This document shows, in pieces, positions 11,603 to 24,474 of a DNA stretch of 64,000 bases. The stretch's first letter is position 1. The number at the start of each line of letters is the position of its first letter. Position numbers and translations under genes: made by a program. The notes beneath the pieces are model-generated. The model did not search any database. It was not told the origin of the DNA and worked only from the letters and a program-made list of their open reading frames with translations. The DNA comes from Acanthornis magna (taxonomy: Eukaryota > Chordata > Aves > Passeriformes > Acanthizidae), in the NCBI GenBank assembly GCA_036785705.1, contig JAWUZG010000004.1, forward strand, positions 9,024,501 to 9,088,500. Direction: 5' to 3'.

Positions 11603-13139
11603 GCACATAAAATTTATTATTTCCTTCTTTATATTCACAGTATATTTTGGCCATAGGATAAAATCTGATTGATTGTTACGTGAAATCTTAATGTCCTTTG
11701 TTGGACAGTTAGTTTTTTGGGGTTTTTTCTGCTTCCCATGCTTTTTTTCTGGCATATCTTTCTTGATGTGCCAATCTAAAAACATTTAGCTAAATAGGCG
11801 ATGGACAGAACCTCTTAGTATTTTTTTAAGGCTTTTTGTTGCTTTTTTTTCTCTTCTTTCTTTTCCTTGTCTCCTCCTACTACTCCACATCCTAATAAAG
11901 GATGCTGTCACAATACATGGTCCCCTATTTCTGGCTATTTTGTATCTAGATGAATACTACTGTTTCAGTATTAGAAACAGGATGAAGGAAAGGTTCCACA
12001 TGTATCAGAAATAAAACTGAAAAACTAAGAAGCCTCTACAAATCCTCCTACAACCTACCTTCTTGTGTTCACAATGAAAGAAAATTCCAGCTACTATCTC
12101 TATAAGAAAGGTGAAATATGAGTCCTTTCCATTTTAGCTACAGATGACCTTTCTTAATGAGGTTTTTAGAAGGTCAAATCCCCAAGAGACAAATAGTCAC
12201 TCTTGAGTGACTGGATCTGAAGTTACTCCTGAGTGAATGTTCACTTTAACTCGCTTGATTCTCTTTGACTGTGATGATTCCAGAAATAATAAATACCAGA
12301 AAGATTCCAGAAAATGTCCTTTTAACACATAGACAAAAAATTAAGTACAACAAAAGATACTCCTCCTGTTAGAAAATACCATGCTCAGATTATGACTAAG
12401 TACACAATTTAATAGGTTCACTGTGCATCAGAGAGTTTAAGCTTCACTGGAATGGCTGCCATGAGATGATAATCTGTAATGAACATCATCTAGCTTTCAC
12501 CAGATGTGGAAGGAGTATTTTTGCTGTTTCCCTCTCAAACTCTTTGGTTCTTGTAAAACTGGAAATTCTACAGACAAAAACAAGGTCTGCCTTTCTACAG
12601 TAACAAGTACTTAGGTTAGACTCTTCATTAATCAAATTTCTTAACATTATGGTAATAATAGACATGGTGACAGAAATATAATGGTGAAGCGTGAAGACTG
12701 TATTTGTGGAAGGAAGGAATATTTCACAGACTTGTTAGGGTTTTGTGGGTTTTTTTTTTACAGTGTCATTGGAAATAAGATCTTTTGTATCAATAACTAC
12801 TTACCTTATATGATAAGGCTAGTAGAGGTAAATGATTGATTTTAAAGGTACCATGGGATTATGCCATGAAAAGTATACCAATATTGGTGCAGTTCAAATG
12901 AACTGCATGACAAACCTAGAACAGAAGGATGAGTAGTGTCATGATAAAGATGTTTGATGGTTGACGATACTTGAGAATATTCGTAAGTAAACAAATTAAA
13001 AGAGTAGAAAAAGATTCTCAGTCAAAAATATTCTATGAAAAAAATTAGTATTGAAAATTTTAGTGCACAAAGGGAACTACAATTCTAACTGTACATGCAT
13101 TTTGATGGGCTTAAATTTTGCTTTTAGTCAGGTGGGAGA

Positions 13140-13864
13140 TCTGGATCTGAACTTAGGAAAAATCAGCTCAGTATTCACCTGAGGTCAAAAAGGCAAATTG
13201 AACATCATGAGTTATTAAGACTAGAGAAAAGAACAGATAATACTGCTGTGTCACTAATACCTCTGTGGCATTCCTATGTCTCAAATATTGCATACAGCTC
13301 CGGTCACTTGCTGTCAAGAAGGTTATAATTGATATGAAGAAGAATGCTCAGAGGTATAAAATGGTTTCTGTAGAAAGAGAAATTAAATAGAACAAGAATC
13401 TTCAGCTTTTGAGAACAGGTGGTATGGTATGATAAAAGTGTATAAAATAATGAACGGCATGAAACAGCCGAATAAGAAGCCATTCTTCACTATTTCTCAT
13501 AGCACAGAAAGTAGGGACAGCAAAAGAGATTATAAGGCAACTGGTTTAAAACAAATCAAGGGAAACAGGTTTTCACAGAAGGTATAATTAAATTCTGGCA
13601 CTCATTGCCACAGGATATTTTGGATGCCAAAAGTACAAATGGGATCAAAAATAGATTAGACAAATTCATAAGAGAAATATCCAGCAAGGTCTATTAAACA
13701 CTGTGATGCAGAAGTAAGGTCTTCACTACAGAAGATCTTAAGTACTAATTGCCAAAATTTGATAATACATTGGTGGAAATATTATACTGACCTTTATTAA
13801 GCATCTAGCCAAGGACAGGGAGATAACACTGGGTTAAATAAACCTCTAGTTTAACTCAGTATAA
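13140..13864 (+). mobile_element. Ancient CR1 LINE, end of ORF2 and 3' UTR (highly diverged)
   Basis: This is an old copy of the amniote-wide CR1 type seen in crocodiles and turtles, plus strand. The order of landmarks is preserved: GGTCAAAAAGGCAAAT near 13,183; a decayed block ending in an ATACAGCTCCGGTC core near 13,292; AATAATGAACGGCATGAAAC near 13,446; TTCTCATAGCACAGAAAGTA near 13,494; CTGGTTTAAAACAAATCAAG near 13,541; ACTCATTGCCACAGGAT near 13,600; and TAGATTAGACAAATTCATAA near 13,652. The 3' UTR follows, with AAGCATCTAGCCAAGGACAG near 13,799 and a diverged form of the conserved end that normally reads as a CTGACCCAGTATGG-like block, finishing near 13,864. Many frameshifts and stops show it has been dead for a long time. 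The left edge is uncertain by perhaps 40 bp. Confidence 0.8.
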
Positions 13865-16800
13865 TTAATTTTAACTTTATGTATTATTATAAGAAGCATC
13901 CATTTGTTTATAAAAAGGAGAAATTTGTTCTGCATTTCTTATTCTTGGTTTGTATGAGGTCAGAATGAAGATATTAAATCTTTTCTAGTCTTTTTTAGCT
14001 ACCTTAGGAAGAGCCAAATTATTGTATCAGAACTATGAATGGATGAACCAGTACTGAAAAAATAAGAACTGACTTAAACTTTCACCCAGAAGTTCCAGTG
14101 AACTGGAAAAGCCTTTTGAGGTTCAACATGTTCAGATAATGAATTTCTACGATTTTGCACAGCCTACTTCAAGAAATGAGTGGAAATTGAACAGCAAAAG
14201 CAGTGTTCATATTTCTTTTCTAGATAAAGGTAGAAAATAATAGAAATCTCACCATACATGATAATGGCACTTATTTCCCAATTTTATTTCCAGATCAATG
14301 AGCCTTGATTGACTTTTTTAAAAGTTGGGGTAGGAGTGGATAGAAAAGAAAGGAGGGGGGAACTGCACTGTTGAACTCAACTGTAGCTATAAACCATAAT
14401 AGTCAATTTTGGTTAATCTTGTTTCTTTTGAAGAGTTCTCTATGAAAAGTACAAACTGATATGAACAAGGAACTAGTAGCTGCAAGTTAGGTTACAGCAT
14501 CTTTGCTCCTTGATCAGGTCTCACAGATGTTTCCTATTGCAGCCTTTTCTAAAAAGGGAATTCCACCTATAAATCATTTCTTAAAGGTAAATAAAGCAAG
14601 ATTCAATTCTTAAAATACAGGAGGTCTCCATGTTACTCAATTATATGACAAATTATCATCTATCATTTGCATCTCATGTATAAAAGACCCTTCATAATTA
14701 CATAATAAATAAAATATATGATGTAATATGTAAAATAAAAATAATCTGTATACTGAGGAATTCAATCTCTTTTTTTTTAATTGGGACACTTATCACATAT
14801 CTTTATTCCTATTTTTAGTCTCCCTATAGTTGTTTTTCACTCTGCCTCCTCTTCCCTAGCATAATGCTCTTTTACTCTATTTTGTGCATATTTGTTTTTT
14901 AATTTAAATATTCTCTACTCTCTCCACAATTCTGTATTCATCTTTCTGTGGATATCACTAACACAATGTTTGAGTCAGAGTTTTAAGTGGGTCATATTCA
15001 AATATGTCCCAAATTGAACAGAAAAATATGTCACATCCAGAGTCATAATGCCTTGGCAAAACTTGATATTTCAAGTATTTTACTCATCAATGGTAAATTT
15101 TATTGTGTTAATTGCTAGCCAACGGATTAGACCATTTTGATCCCTAATTTTATACTTAGGTTCCTGATACTTTATCAGGTTGTCTTTCTGGTGTATATTC
15201 TGTACGCAAGACAAGAAATAATCCTTGGTATCTAATTCTGGTCAGAATTTTTTTTCCCTCACAGGAAGTTATATGTATTGTATTAGACTGAGCTCGAGTT
15301 TCACGTGCCCTCCATTCAGTTTTTTTTCCTGACAAGTCCAACATGAGATAAATTTTACTACAGAAGTTTAGTTCTTCCTTGCAACATACTTATTTTTAAA
15401 AACTTTAATTTATAATCGTTAGTATTGTATTATACACACTCCCATGTCTGGATTCTGAGGCACCTCCTCTAAGACAGAAACAGAAATTGTCCTAAGGATG
15501 AAGCCCTGCAAAACGCTTCAAATTATTCTCTGTGTATATAACATCCCTTTTTCACTTAGAAAATTCTTGTTTCTATTTTCTGTTTTGTAAAAAGAAAAGC
15601 CCATTTCTATTGCCACTGAAATTACAAGTGAATGGCTGCAGCATGAAGATTAGTAATTTAGAAACTAGTCCCATTTAACAAAATGTTTTCTCTTTATTTA
15701 GTCTGACAGGCTGCTTAGACTGATGTCGCTTGAAGCAGGCTGCACTGCATTGTATTTCACTGAGCTGCAGATGAATTTCTTTTGCTAAAACCACAGGCTT
15801 TTTCAGAACTAACTATTTCTATTTCGACTTCAAGGTTTTCAGCTTTTTTATTTTTTTTTTAAAATTAGTTCTGCTGCATACTGCAAAAGTGGGTTTTTTT
15901 GGTTTGTTTTTTTTTTTTTTCAAATCCAAGTGCAGCATTAAACTGCTCTACCATAGCAGTATAAATCACTCTTTCATGGTCACCAAGTTTAAGAAACTGA
16001 ATTTCAGGGAAAAAGAGAGTTCCTTTTCTATAGAGCAAATTGTGACCTTTATCTCAAAGAAGCACTCACGTCAGGCAGATATGATTCATCTTTTTATGTA
16101 ACAAACTAGGAAAGGGAAAAAGTCCTACAAACTCTATGTTGCTCATAAAAAACATAGAGAAAGTATATATTCAAAAAAGAGAAAAACAACAACAGCAATA
16201 AATAATAACAAAATAAAAATTGTGACGCTGAGAACATGAGCACTTAATTTCACCACCTAATCATTTTGAACAAGACAGTTGCCTTATCAAAATACAAGCC
16301 AGTATAAACAAATGCATAAAGTTGATGTCCCAATGTACCTTTTTATAATCTTGTCTGTGTGCATCCCGAAATTAAGAACCATGAGATGGGATGGAGAGTG
16401 TTTAATGATCTCCTCTGCAGTCTCTATACCAACGTGGAATTAAGTATGCAGACCAACTTTATTTTGCATAATGTTGGTACTATTTAAGCACTGAATCAAT
16501 TAACAGAGGGAAGCAAACTGCTTACAGAAGATCCCATGAATCAAAGAAGTTCTATCTAGACAGAGACTTTGAGCTATGGAAAAAATCCACAATCCCTTCC
16601 TGTTGTAACACAAAGAAAGAACATATTTAATCTTTTGGAAGGGACTTATAGCAGAATAAGATATTAAAAAATTCTGAGAGAAGGGAGTTTGGACTGAAAT
16701 TTGGGGAGATGACACGGGAAAGGAATTTGACTTTTAGGAAAATCTTTCATGCTGTACAGAAATTCTGGTTAAGTCTCAGGAGTGAAGGCACCTGAAACTG

Positions 16801-19800
16801 GAAAATAAATTGTAAAACAGTAGAAAGTATGTGTGTTGGCCTACATTATGGAGAGTAAGGACAAATATGATATTTTGCCATTAAAGTGACTCCCCTCGTG
16901 GTTGAGCCATGTGATAATCCCACAGTTAGGTACAAGGTGGTATTACCTTCCTGAATCTTAGCACTACACTTATGCCCCAGACGTGCATCAATGGTAATTC
17001 TTCTATAGTTTCTTTGGAGTCATACTCATGTAGTCTGACAGATACCATCAGGACAGAGAGACAAATCTGCATTACAGTTAAATCATGACTGAAGCTCTCT
17101 CCCTTGTGTCTTCTTTATACAAGTGGGTCTGTATAGGACGCCAAATGCAAACAACCATAGTCAGACTTCATATAGATCCAGGACTGAATATTAGATGGAG
17201 CTCAGTGAGTCTGAAGGAATTGGGCCCTTCTCTAAAGTATTTTTTCAGAGGGAAGGAACTTTTTGAGACTTTGAGTTGCACTTGCAACTGGCTGGCAAGC
17301 AGATCTGACGCAGATATATTTTGGACTCTGACTGTCATGTAGCAAGGAATTAATTTGTTTCTAATGTAGTAACTTTTTGAAATATATAAAGAGGAATATA
17401 TATCCTTCTGATCTTTTGTTCTCTAAATAACAGTCTGCATTAATTTTGCGTCTGAAAATCCATGTGCATATGCACAGTCAGAGAAATTGATCAAATTTTC
17501 TTGAAGATAAAACATATGTACAATCACCTTACAGAGTGCATGATGTGCCCAGTCCTTCCTTAACCAACACATAATACACAGCATTTCACAAAGTTAAATT
17601 ATAGGGGTTTATTAGATAATGTCAGTTTTGAAGAAATATTATTATTAGGGCACAAAAGAGTCCCAGCTGTGGATAATGAAATTTTACCCACATCCATAAT
17701 TAATCAATGTTTCAACCTTGCAATATATTCTGAAGTGTAAAACAATTAAAAACTAATGTATTCAAAGACCCTTATCTCTTACGTGGTGTTTTAGAAATGT
17801 ATTGACTTTTCCCAAAGTTTGATTAGAAGTAATTTTCATCTAAATAGCACTTCATGAATTAATTCTGAGTCAAATATTTCTTCTAGGACTAACCAAAAAA
17901 AAATCTTCTGAAATCTCCTAGCTCTTAAGGAAATATCTCCCTGTTCGTGTCTGTTATTTGTTCCTGTCCTTGCCATCTTCTGCTCTGCTGAAAACCAGTA
18001 TAAGTTTTGTATCATTCCTAGCACTAATCTCAGGTGTAAGTTTGTACTTGTTATTGCTCTCTGCTCTCCTCCCTCACCAGTGCTAGGAATAGGAACTTCT
18101 GTCTTGGAAAGAGATGGGAACTGCAGAGTACTAGTCCACTGGCTGAGCCCTGCAAGTAATTCCTGCTGCACTTTGGGCTTTGCAGCTCTACCTCCACAGG
18201 TGCTGATGAGCTTGAAGCAGGATGAGAAGAGGAATATATTTGAAGGGAAGGAACACGAGTACTGACAGGCACCAGGACCAAATCCCAGAAGCACTGTCAG
18301 TAAAAGGCAGAACACTATTCAGTATACATCTAAGAGTACAGTAAAAAAGAGAATTAGATGTAAAAGGAGGTCTACTGGGGACAAGAGTTATAAGACTTGA
18401 ATTACAAGTATGTAACTAACTATGTTCTGTGGTAAAGTTGGGCCTGTCCTGCAGCATACCAGGACTGTGTCTGTCTCCACAGGGATTACTCCAGAGTCAT
18501 TAATTCTAGGGTGGTCCAGGAAAATCTCTTGGTAGTCATCCGTATAGGTGAGATGATGGATTGGATTGAGAAAACAGACTGACTTGAAACTAGATCATTA
18601 AATTAACCATTAGAATTAAGCGATCGACTGATTGCTAGAGGAGTACTCCTGGTAAGAATTTTGGACAGGTCTAAAAAGAGCCTGAGGCAATTCCAGCTGT
18701 GTCTAGTCCCATTTGTATGCTTTAAAATGCTGATTCATGCCCTGGGTGGTGTGTCCTGAAGACTCCTAGAGTTGGTTCCTCCCACAGAAGTAACTAAATT
18801 TTATGTAGACTATAAGTATTTAAAAAAAACCTATTCCTGCAGGCATGATCAGGTCTATCAGTCTTTTGTATGCAGTTAATTTATTTAAGAGATATTTCAG
18901 CTTCTGAAGACACATTAAGAGCAAGGAACTATGCTTGTGTTAGGGCCAGCTGGGTTGAAAAAATTATGCAAAACAGTTTTTGAGGAGTTGTTCCTCGTCC
19001 AGCTGCAGATGCTACTGCAATGACCCTTGTAACAGGTCTTTCTTCAAATATAGAACCTCCATCGTGATCAAAAAGTGACAAACTATGATGTTCTCAGTGT
19101 GACTCAAGTTCCCATGCAATGAGTACCTCTATGAAGGTACAGAAAAATTAAGTTTTTCTTTATTATCCCCATAATGTAGTTACATAATAATAATTTTAAT
19201 TTATTTCTATCACAGCAAATTAGTTATTCTTTAATAAATACTGCCATGACTGCCTAGGAAATGAATGGACTATGTATAGTTCTGATTTACATCAAATTAT
19301 GCCCTAATTGTCATTTTCTGTTGTAAACTACTAACCTACCAATAAATAAGCATACGTTTATTGCTTATGTCTTCCTGTCTTCAATGAATGTTTTCAATCA
19401 GCTATTTGAATTGGTGAGAGAACAGTGTTTTCTCATCTCTTTTCAGAAAAGCTCAGTCATGTCTTCTCGCAGATGAATTATTACTGTCTACCATTCTTTT
19501 CTTTTTAAATTCACATTATGGGAGAAGTGGAAGAAAGCCTCTTCACTGTCAAAGAAGTCACACTGAAAATGCATTTCTACAGGAGAAAGTCACATCACCT
19601 TCATCAAAACAGGACCAGAAGCACTTACAGGCCTATAGAAATCAAACAAACCTTCAAAGAGAATAAGAACACAAAATCTTTTGTGTTTGGGGCCTACAGT
19701 GCTCCCCTGGAAGTTACAGAGAGTCCCAGGCTGCCAGTTCATACCAGAGCTTCCACAGATCTCAGTGGCAACTGGAAATACCATCCTTCCCCTTAGAAGT

Positions 19801-20913
19801 TCAGGCTCTCTTAGAAGTTCTTGTTCCTGCCAGATGAAGCATCACTAGATAGAACATGGTCTTATCTTTGGGAAAATGCTTTGTTTCATGATCCTCATTA
19901 GCCTGTGTTAGGTAGAAATAACCACAGGGTACTTTGATAATACATACCAAATGTTCACAATGTCTCAATTTGGAAAAGATTATTAAGGAATTAAAAAGGT
20001 TATTTTTCAATAACAGCTGTGGATTCGGAAACAGGTTACTGTTATCGACAAATGGACTAAGAAAATCCACTCTGAAGAGACTTTTAAATAGATTTAGAAA
20101 GCAAAGTTCCTTATCAATTTAAACATAGGATGAATACACATCCTGGTCTGCACACACATATTCTATATCTCCAGAATATTGTTGATTGTAAACACACTGC
20201 AACATATATTCTCCAACATGTGCATGCCCCAAGCTCAAAAAGAAATAAAAGATATTAAACTGATGATACATATGACATTTTCACTTAATGCAGATTCTTT
20301 CTGATTCATTGCTAACATGATAAAAAGATTATTATATTAGCTTCAGAAAAGTTTCTAGTCCTTGGATGTTTGCCCAGCTCTCATCTCTGACAAAGTTTTT
20401 TTTTTCAATATTATTATTATGGACTTCTGTAGTTCTAGATTTTTTTAAAATTATTATGGTTACAGTTTTAAGTTATTAAGAACAAAAAATAATATAAACT
20501 TATTTCCTTCTGCTAACTATCTCAAAAAAATATTGTGCAAGACATTCCAGGTTGCATATATCTGAGAGGATGAGATTTTAATGCAGACTCAGCAACGTTT
20601 TATTGACTTAGGAAAAATTCTTTATATACACTACAGTAAAAAGGGAATTATCACCTTTATGTGTCAGATGTTGGTTTGACAAAATTTAGGAAGCAGATGC
20701 AGTTGCTCACAGTTTAATTTTATTCTGTTGGTTTTGTTTTTTTTCCAAACAAATTTTGATAATAGCTCACATGGGCTGCAGAACTAAAATCTTTGTTTCA
20801 AAAAATTGTAGTTTTACAAAGTTGTGGTTTTACTACCATGCACAGAGTGGAACTTTGAAAACTATACAGTGAAAAAGAAATTCTTTTGTGATTTTAGCAA
20901 TTGTGATGGTCTG
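13865..20913. other. Unique AT-rich sequence, no gene seen
   Basis: Seven kilobases without a recognisable exon or transposon. The longest chance frame is 159 codons on the minus strand (17,836-18,315). It starts with a hydrophobic stretch but has no family resemblance, and its plus strand is also open in parts. T-rich runs lie at 15,848-15,860 and 15,893-15,920, and an A/T-rich patch at 14,690-14,745. No RNA gene was found. Confidence 0.6.
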
Positions 20914-21478
20914 GTCATGGTTTTAAGTCCAGCTGAGATGAAAGACCATGCAGCCATTCGCTCAACCCCCTCCTCCCTTCTCACCCCACCCCTGTGGAAT
21001 GGGGAGGAGAATCAATGCAAAATTTGTATGTTCAGATAAGAAGAGTTAAATAATTGAAAAGAAAGTAAAACACAATAATAATAATAATAGTAAACTGGTA
21101 AATAATAATAATGAAAAGAAAAAGGAAAAAAACAATGCACAACACGATTGCTCACCGCCTGCTGACTGATGCCAGACACACCCCATCCCAAGCCTTGATT
21201 GGTTCCCCTTCCAGCTAGCTCCCCCCAGTTAATGCATTCTGTGGTGTGGAATATCCCTTTGGTCAGTTCAGGTCACCTGTCCTGACTGTGTTCCCTCCCA
21301 GGTTTTTTTCGCATTCCTCCTCACTGACAGAACCTGACATAAGAAAAAAGGTCCTTGACTTAGGAAAAGCACAACTTAGCAGAAAACCAAAACATCACTG
21401 TGCTATCAATGCCATCTTCATTCTGAATCCAAACCACAACGTCGTAACAGCCACTGAGAAGAAATCTGCTCAAGCCAT
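20914..21478 (-). mobile_element. Endogenous retrovirus LTR, minus strand
   Basis: A nearly full-length avian ERV LTR read on the minus strand. The 3' end lies at about 20,914, where the minus strand reads TTAAAACCATGACCA, a decayed form of the family's GGTTAAACCACGACA end; that end is better kept in the copy at 57,701-57,716. The AAT-rich tract at 21,073-21,112 and a GAGCAATCG block just 3' of it in LTR sense belong to this family. Bases 21,248-21,301 and 21,422-21,470 match the LTR at 454-512 and 633-684. The usual TATA box position (near 21,230) reads AGTTAATGCATTC, so the core promoter appears lost. The 5' end fades near 21,478. No internal viral genes adjoin it, and no clear target-site duplication is seen. 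Confidence 0.8.
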
Positions 21479-22047
21479 CTTCACATTTAAAATTTCGTGT
21501 CCAATTAGAAAAAATTAAAACAGCACGCAAAAGTAAATATGTGCAAACTTTAGAAAGAAGATTTGAAACAGCTTGTGACAGCATTCCCTCACGTGCCCAT
21601 GCAGAATCAAGGACTAAGTTACAATGCTTGCAGAACAGAACGTCTTATTTCATAGGTCAGCACATTTCCAGGTGGGTGTGAAGTAGTTAAGATATTTGAG
21701 AAACTTCTAATTATTTGCAATGTAGTAGAATTAGAAACTGCAAATCTTACTCTAGCATGTGGCAAGTGAAGTCATACTCAGGGTAGGCCTGATCAGAAAC
21801 TCATGCATAGTATTTCTTCACTATACTTTTTTTTGTCTGGGCCTCTAAACAAATAGAATTTTCATAGAAAATTGTTAATACTCTTGCTGAGAGAATTCCT
21901 CACTAAAGGTTTTAGGTTTTTTTCAGATGTTTTGAAACACAAGGATTACAGGTGGTTGAGGTAAACTGGAAATATTGTATAACAGTTCTCTGATTCCAAA
22001 ACAGAAATAGTACATCTACATGCGATTTGTATTGAAATAAACTAATC
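21479..22047. other. Unique sequence between two repeats
   Basis: About 570 bp with no recognisable feature between the minus-strand LTR and a small CR1 3' end. Confidence 0.6.
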
Positions 22048-22155
22048 ATAGAATCATTAAGATTTGAAAAAACTTCTAAGATCATGAAGTCTAACTGTTA
22101 ACCTAACACTGCCAAAAGCAGAAATCAAACAAATTCTCAAATAGTGCTACAAAAT
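22048..22155 (-). mobile_element. CR1 LINE 3' end, short fragment, minus strand
   Basis: On the plus strand the sequence opens ATCATAGAATCATTAAG, followed by decayed forms of the GGAAAAGACCTCTAAGATCA and AAGTCCAACTGTCAACC blocks. This is the reverse complement of the CR1 3' terminus with its short ATAGAATC terminal repeat. Only about 100 bp can be followed; the rest is truncated or too decayed. Confidence 0.75.
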
Positions 22156-24428
22156 AACAAATTGTTCCCTTGTCCATTTATTTCTCAAGAAATGTCTGTC
22201 TGCCCTTAACACATGTAAGCACACAACTAATACATCTCAAATACAAGATTCCTAAACAGAAAGGTAGGAGACACCTGCTAAAGCTGTCAGTCAGTCTCAA
22301 TTCAACTGAAAAAACTTTACTTCATATGATATATAACTACACTACATAAACTTTGTACTAAGACACAGAGGAAGTCACAAGAAAATAACATCATGAAAAA
22401 TAAGGCCACCATTAAATATTACTAATAATAATGACAACAATAATAGTTAAATTACTTTAAATACTTTCAAGTAAATAAAGATCCAGAGCAAACCCAAATC
22501 AATAAGTTTCTGAACTATTGACTGACAGAAATTAGAAGAATATATCAAAATATATGAGACAAAAGATGATTCTCAACTTCCTTAATGTATTATGCTTTTT
22601 CCTTAGGTGCGTGCTCCTTATACCATTAAAGATAGAATAAAAGATTTAGTGGAAGTTTAAGAACCAAGACACACCAAAAATCTCCATTCACAAAGAAACA
22701 AGATGGTCAGTTGAACTTCCCAAAATACTTATAATCATAAGCCTTTATTGGGTTCATATTTAATGTGCAATCTAAGATTCAGTTCACATTATTTCAAGCA
22801 GTAGTATTAAAACAAATAATCTAAATTCAGAACTTGGGCTCTCGTTATCATTTTCTGATGGTTGTCAGACACCACCCCTAAAGGACAATTTCAGCTGAGA
22901 TTATGGATGGATAGCATGAATGCTTATGAATCACTCTCTCAAGCTGGTCACTATTTTCATTTGCAATAGAAGGAAGGGAAGACCCTAACTTAGACTATAA
23001 TTCCAAATTTTACATCCCAAAATACAGGCTTAAACAATTTGAACTTTCATGCTTGCTATGTGGGAAAAATGCATGAAACCTTTAAATTAACTTGTGAAAC
23101 ACACACTGCGATTTATTCCTTTTCAGATTCGAAATGCAATACCTCAAATCTAAACTTGAAAAGAGAGAAGGAATTATTACCAGCCAAAAGGATTGCCATA
23201 GGTATGATGAACATGACAAAGGTCATACTCCTAAAGGCTAGAGTTAACAGGAGGTCCACTGCCCAAAGTTCTAGTGTCCCTTGCAACTTCTGCTACAGCA
23301 GGCTTCCCCAAATTTGAGACCACAGAGGCAGACATCCTGCAACAATTTGGCAACAAGTGCTCTCTCTTTCTCCCTTTGTTAATCTGTGCGTATGCATAAA
23401 TGCCTCAGTAACACCAAATCCTGTATAAGCAGGGATGCCACTGTGCTGGTTAAAAAACTAGTCTCCCTCATCCCAGTACAGTGTGTAATTTTGAGGGATT
23501 CTAGGTGACTAAATTTGTCCAATTGACCACTTTCCAGGAAAGAAAGTAGGATTAAAATAAAATAAAGCATTTACCTTAATCGGGGATGAACAGAGGTGGA
23601 TAAATATCATATTTGCCATCATTCTACCTACCACTGTTCTATGTATTTGTCTTTATATAAGCTGCATTGAGACAAATAAAACTGAAAACTATTAAAAAGA
23701 AATGCAGTTTTATAGGATGTGAAACTAGTAGGTAGAATTTCAGATAATGAGATGAGTTTGTGACTTTTCAAAGCATTTAAATATATCTTGATGATCTAGA
23801 AAAATTATTGATTTTTTGTTTCGCTTTTAAAGAATTTAGTTAAACCCTTTCTTCTCACAGCCTACAGAATACTAAAGTATTTACCATGCTAGGTTGGTTT
23901 TCTCTAAAATATGCTTTGTCTTCACCTGAAGAACCAGGCTCTGATTGCTCCAAAAGAAAGGACAATAATCTCTGAGGCACTGGCACACTTGAAAGAGTAG
24001 CTCTTTTGTTTAAAATATACTGTATGAGAGGACTTTAAATGTCAAGGAAATCAATCTATTGAGATAGAGTATTACCTCATGATCTTGCTGTTTTCTTTAT
24101 TCCTATGGAACTGCAGGGTACTTCATAATATACATACTAAGAAAAATAGGAAATAATTTTCCATAGGAAACCTATCATTGTAAAAACATATGGGACACAA
24201 TTAACTTCTGTCCCAGAGAAGAAAAGAAGTTAACAACTATGGTTTACTCTCAATTCTTAGCTGTACTAGCTAGTGTATTACTTTACACATGTACTTCTTT
24301 ATTGTTTGACATCTTGTACACAAAAATGTTCTCACAGACTCCTCCACACATACAAACCATAGAATTATACCATAGAGGAGGTGTAAAGACATTTCTGTAT
24401 AAATACCTATGCATGAAAATGAGAGAAA

Positions 24429-24474
24429 TTGATTTCACAGTCTTGCTACTGTTGATTTCACAGTCCCGCTATTG
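24429..24474. repeat. Tandem duplication of a 23-bp unit
   Basis: TTGATTTCACAGTCTTGCTA at the start of the first unit (24,429-24,451) recurs as TTGATTTCACAGTCCCGCTA in the second (24,452-24,474). There are a few substitutions and no gap. It is a small local duplication. Confidence 0.85.

Larger units (their letters stand above)
8412..13139. other. Unique AT-rich sequence, no gene seen
   Basis: No exon, RNA gene or datable transposon was recognised in these 4.7 kb. It contains TA/CA-rich simple sequence at 9,601-9,644 and 11,533-11,602, a short perfect hairpin at 10,006-10,026 and a segment rich in homeodomain-like TAATTA motifs at 10,540-10,880, listed separately. A T run at 10,255-10,267 is simple sequence. 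Confidence 0.6.

Noticed and set aside
17836..18315. 159-codon minus-strand open frame with a hydrophobic, signal-peptide-like N-terminus (MFCLLLTVLLGFGPGACQ)
   Set aside because: No domain or family resemblance, no promoter or splice context, and overlapping frames are also open on both strands. A chance frame of this length is expected in 64 kb.
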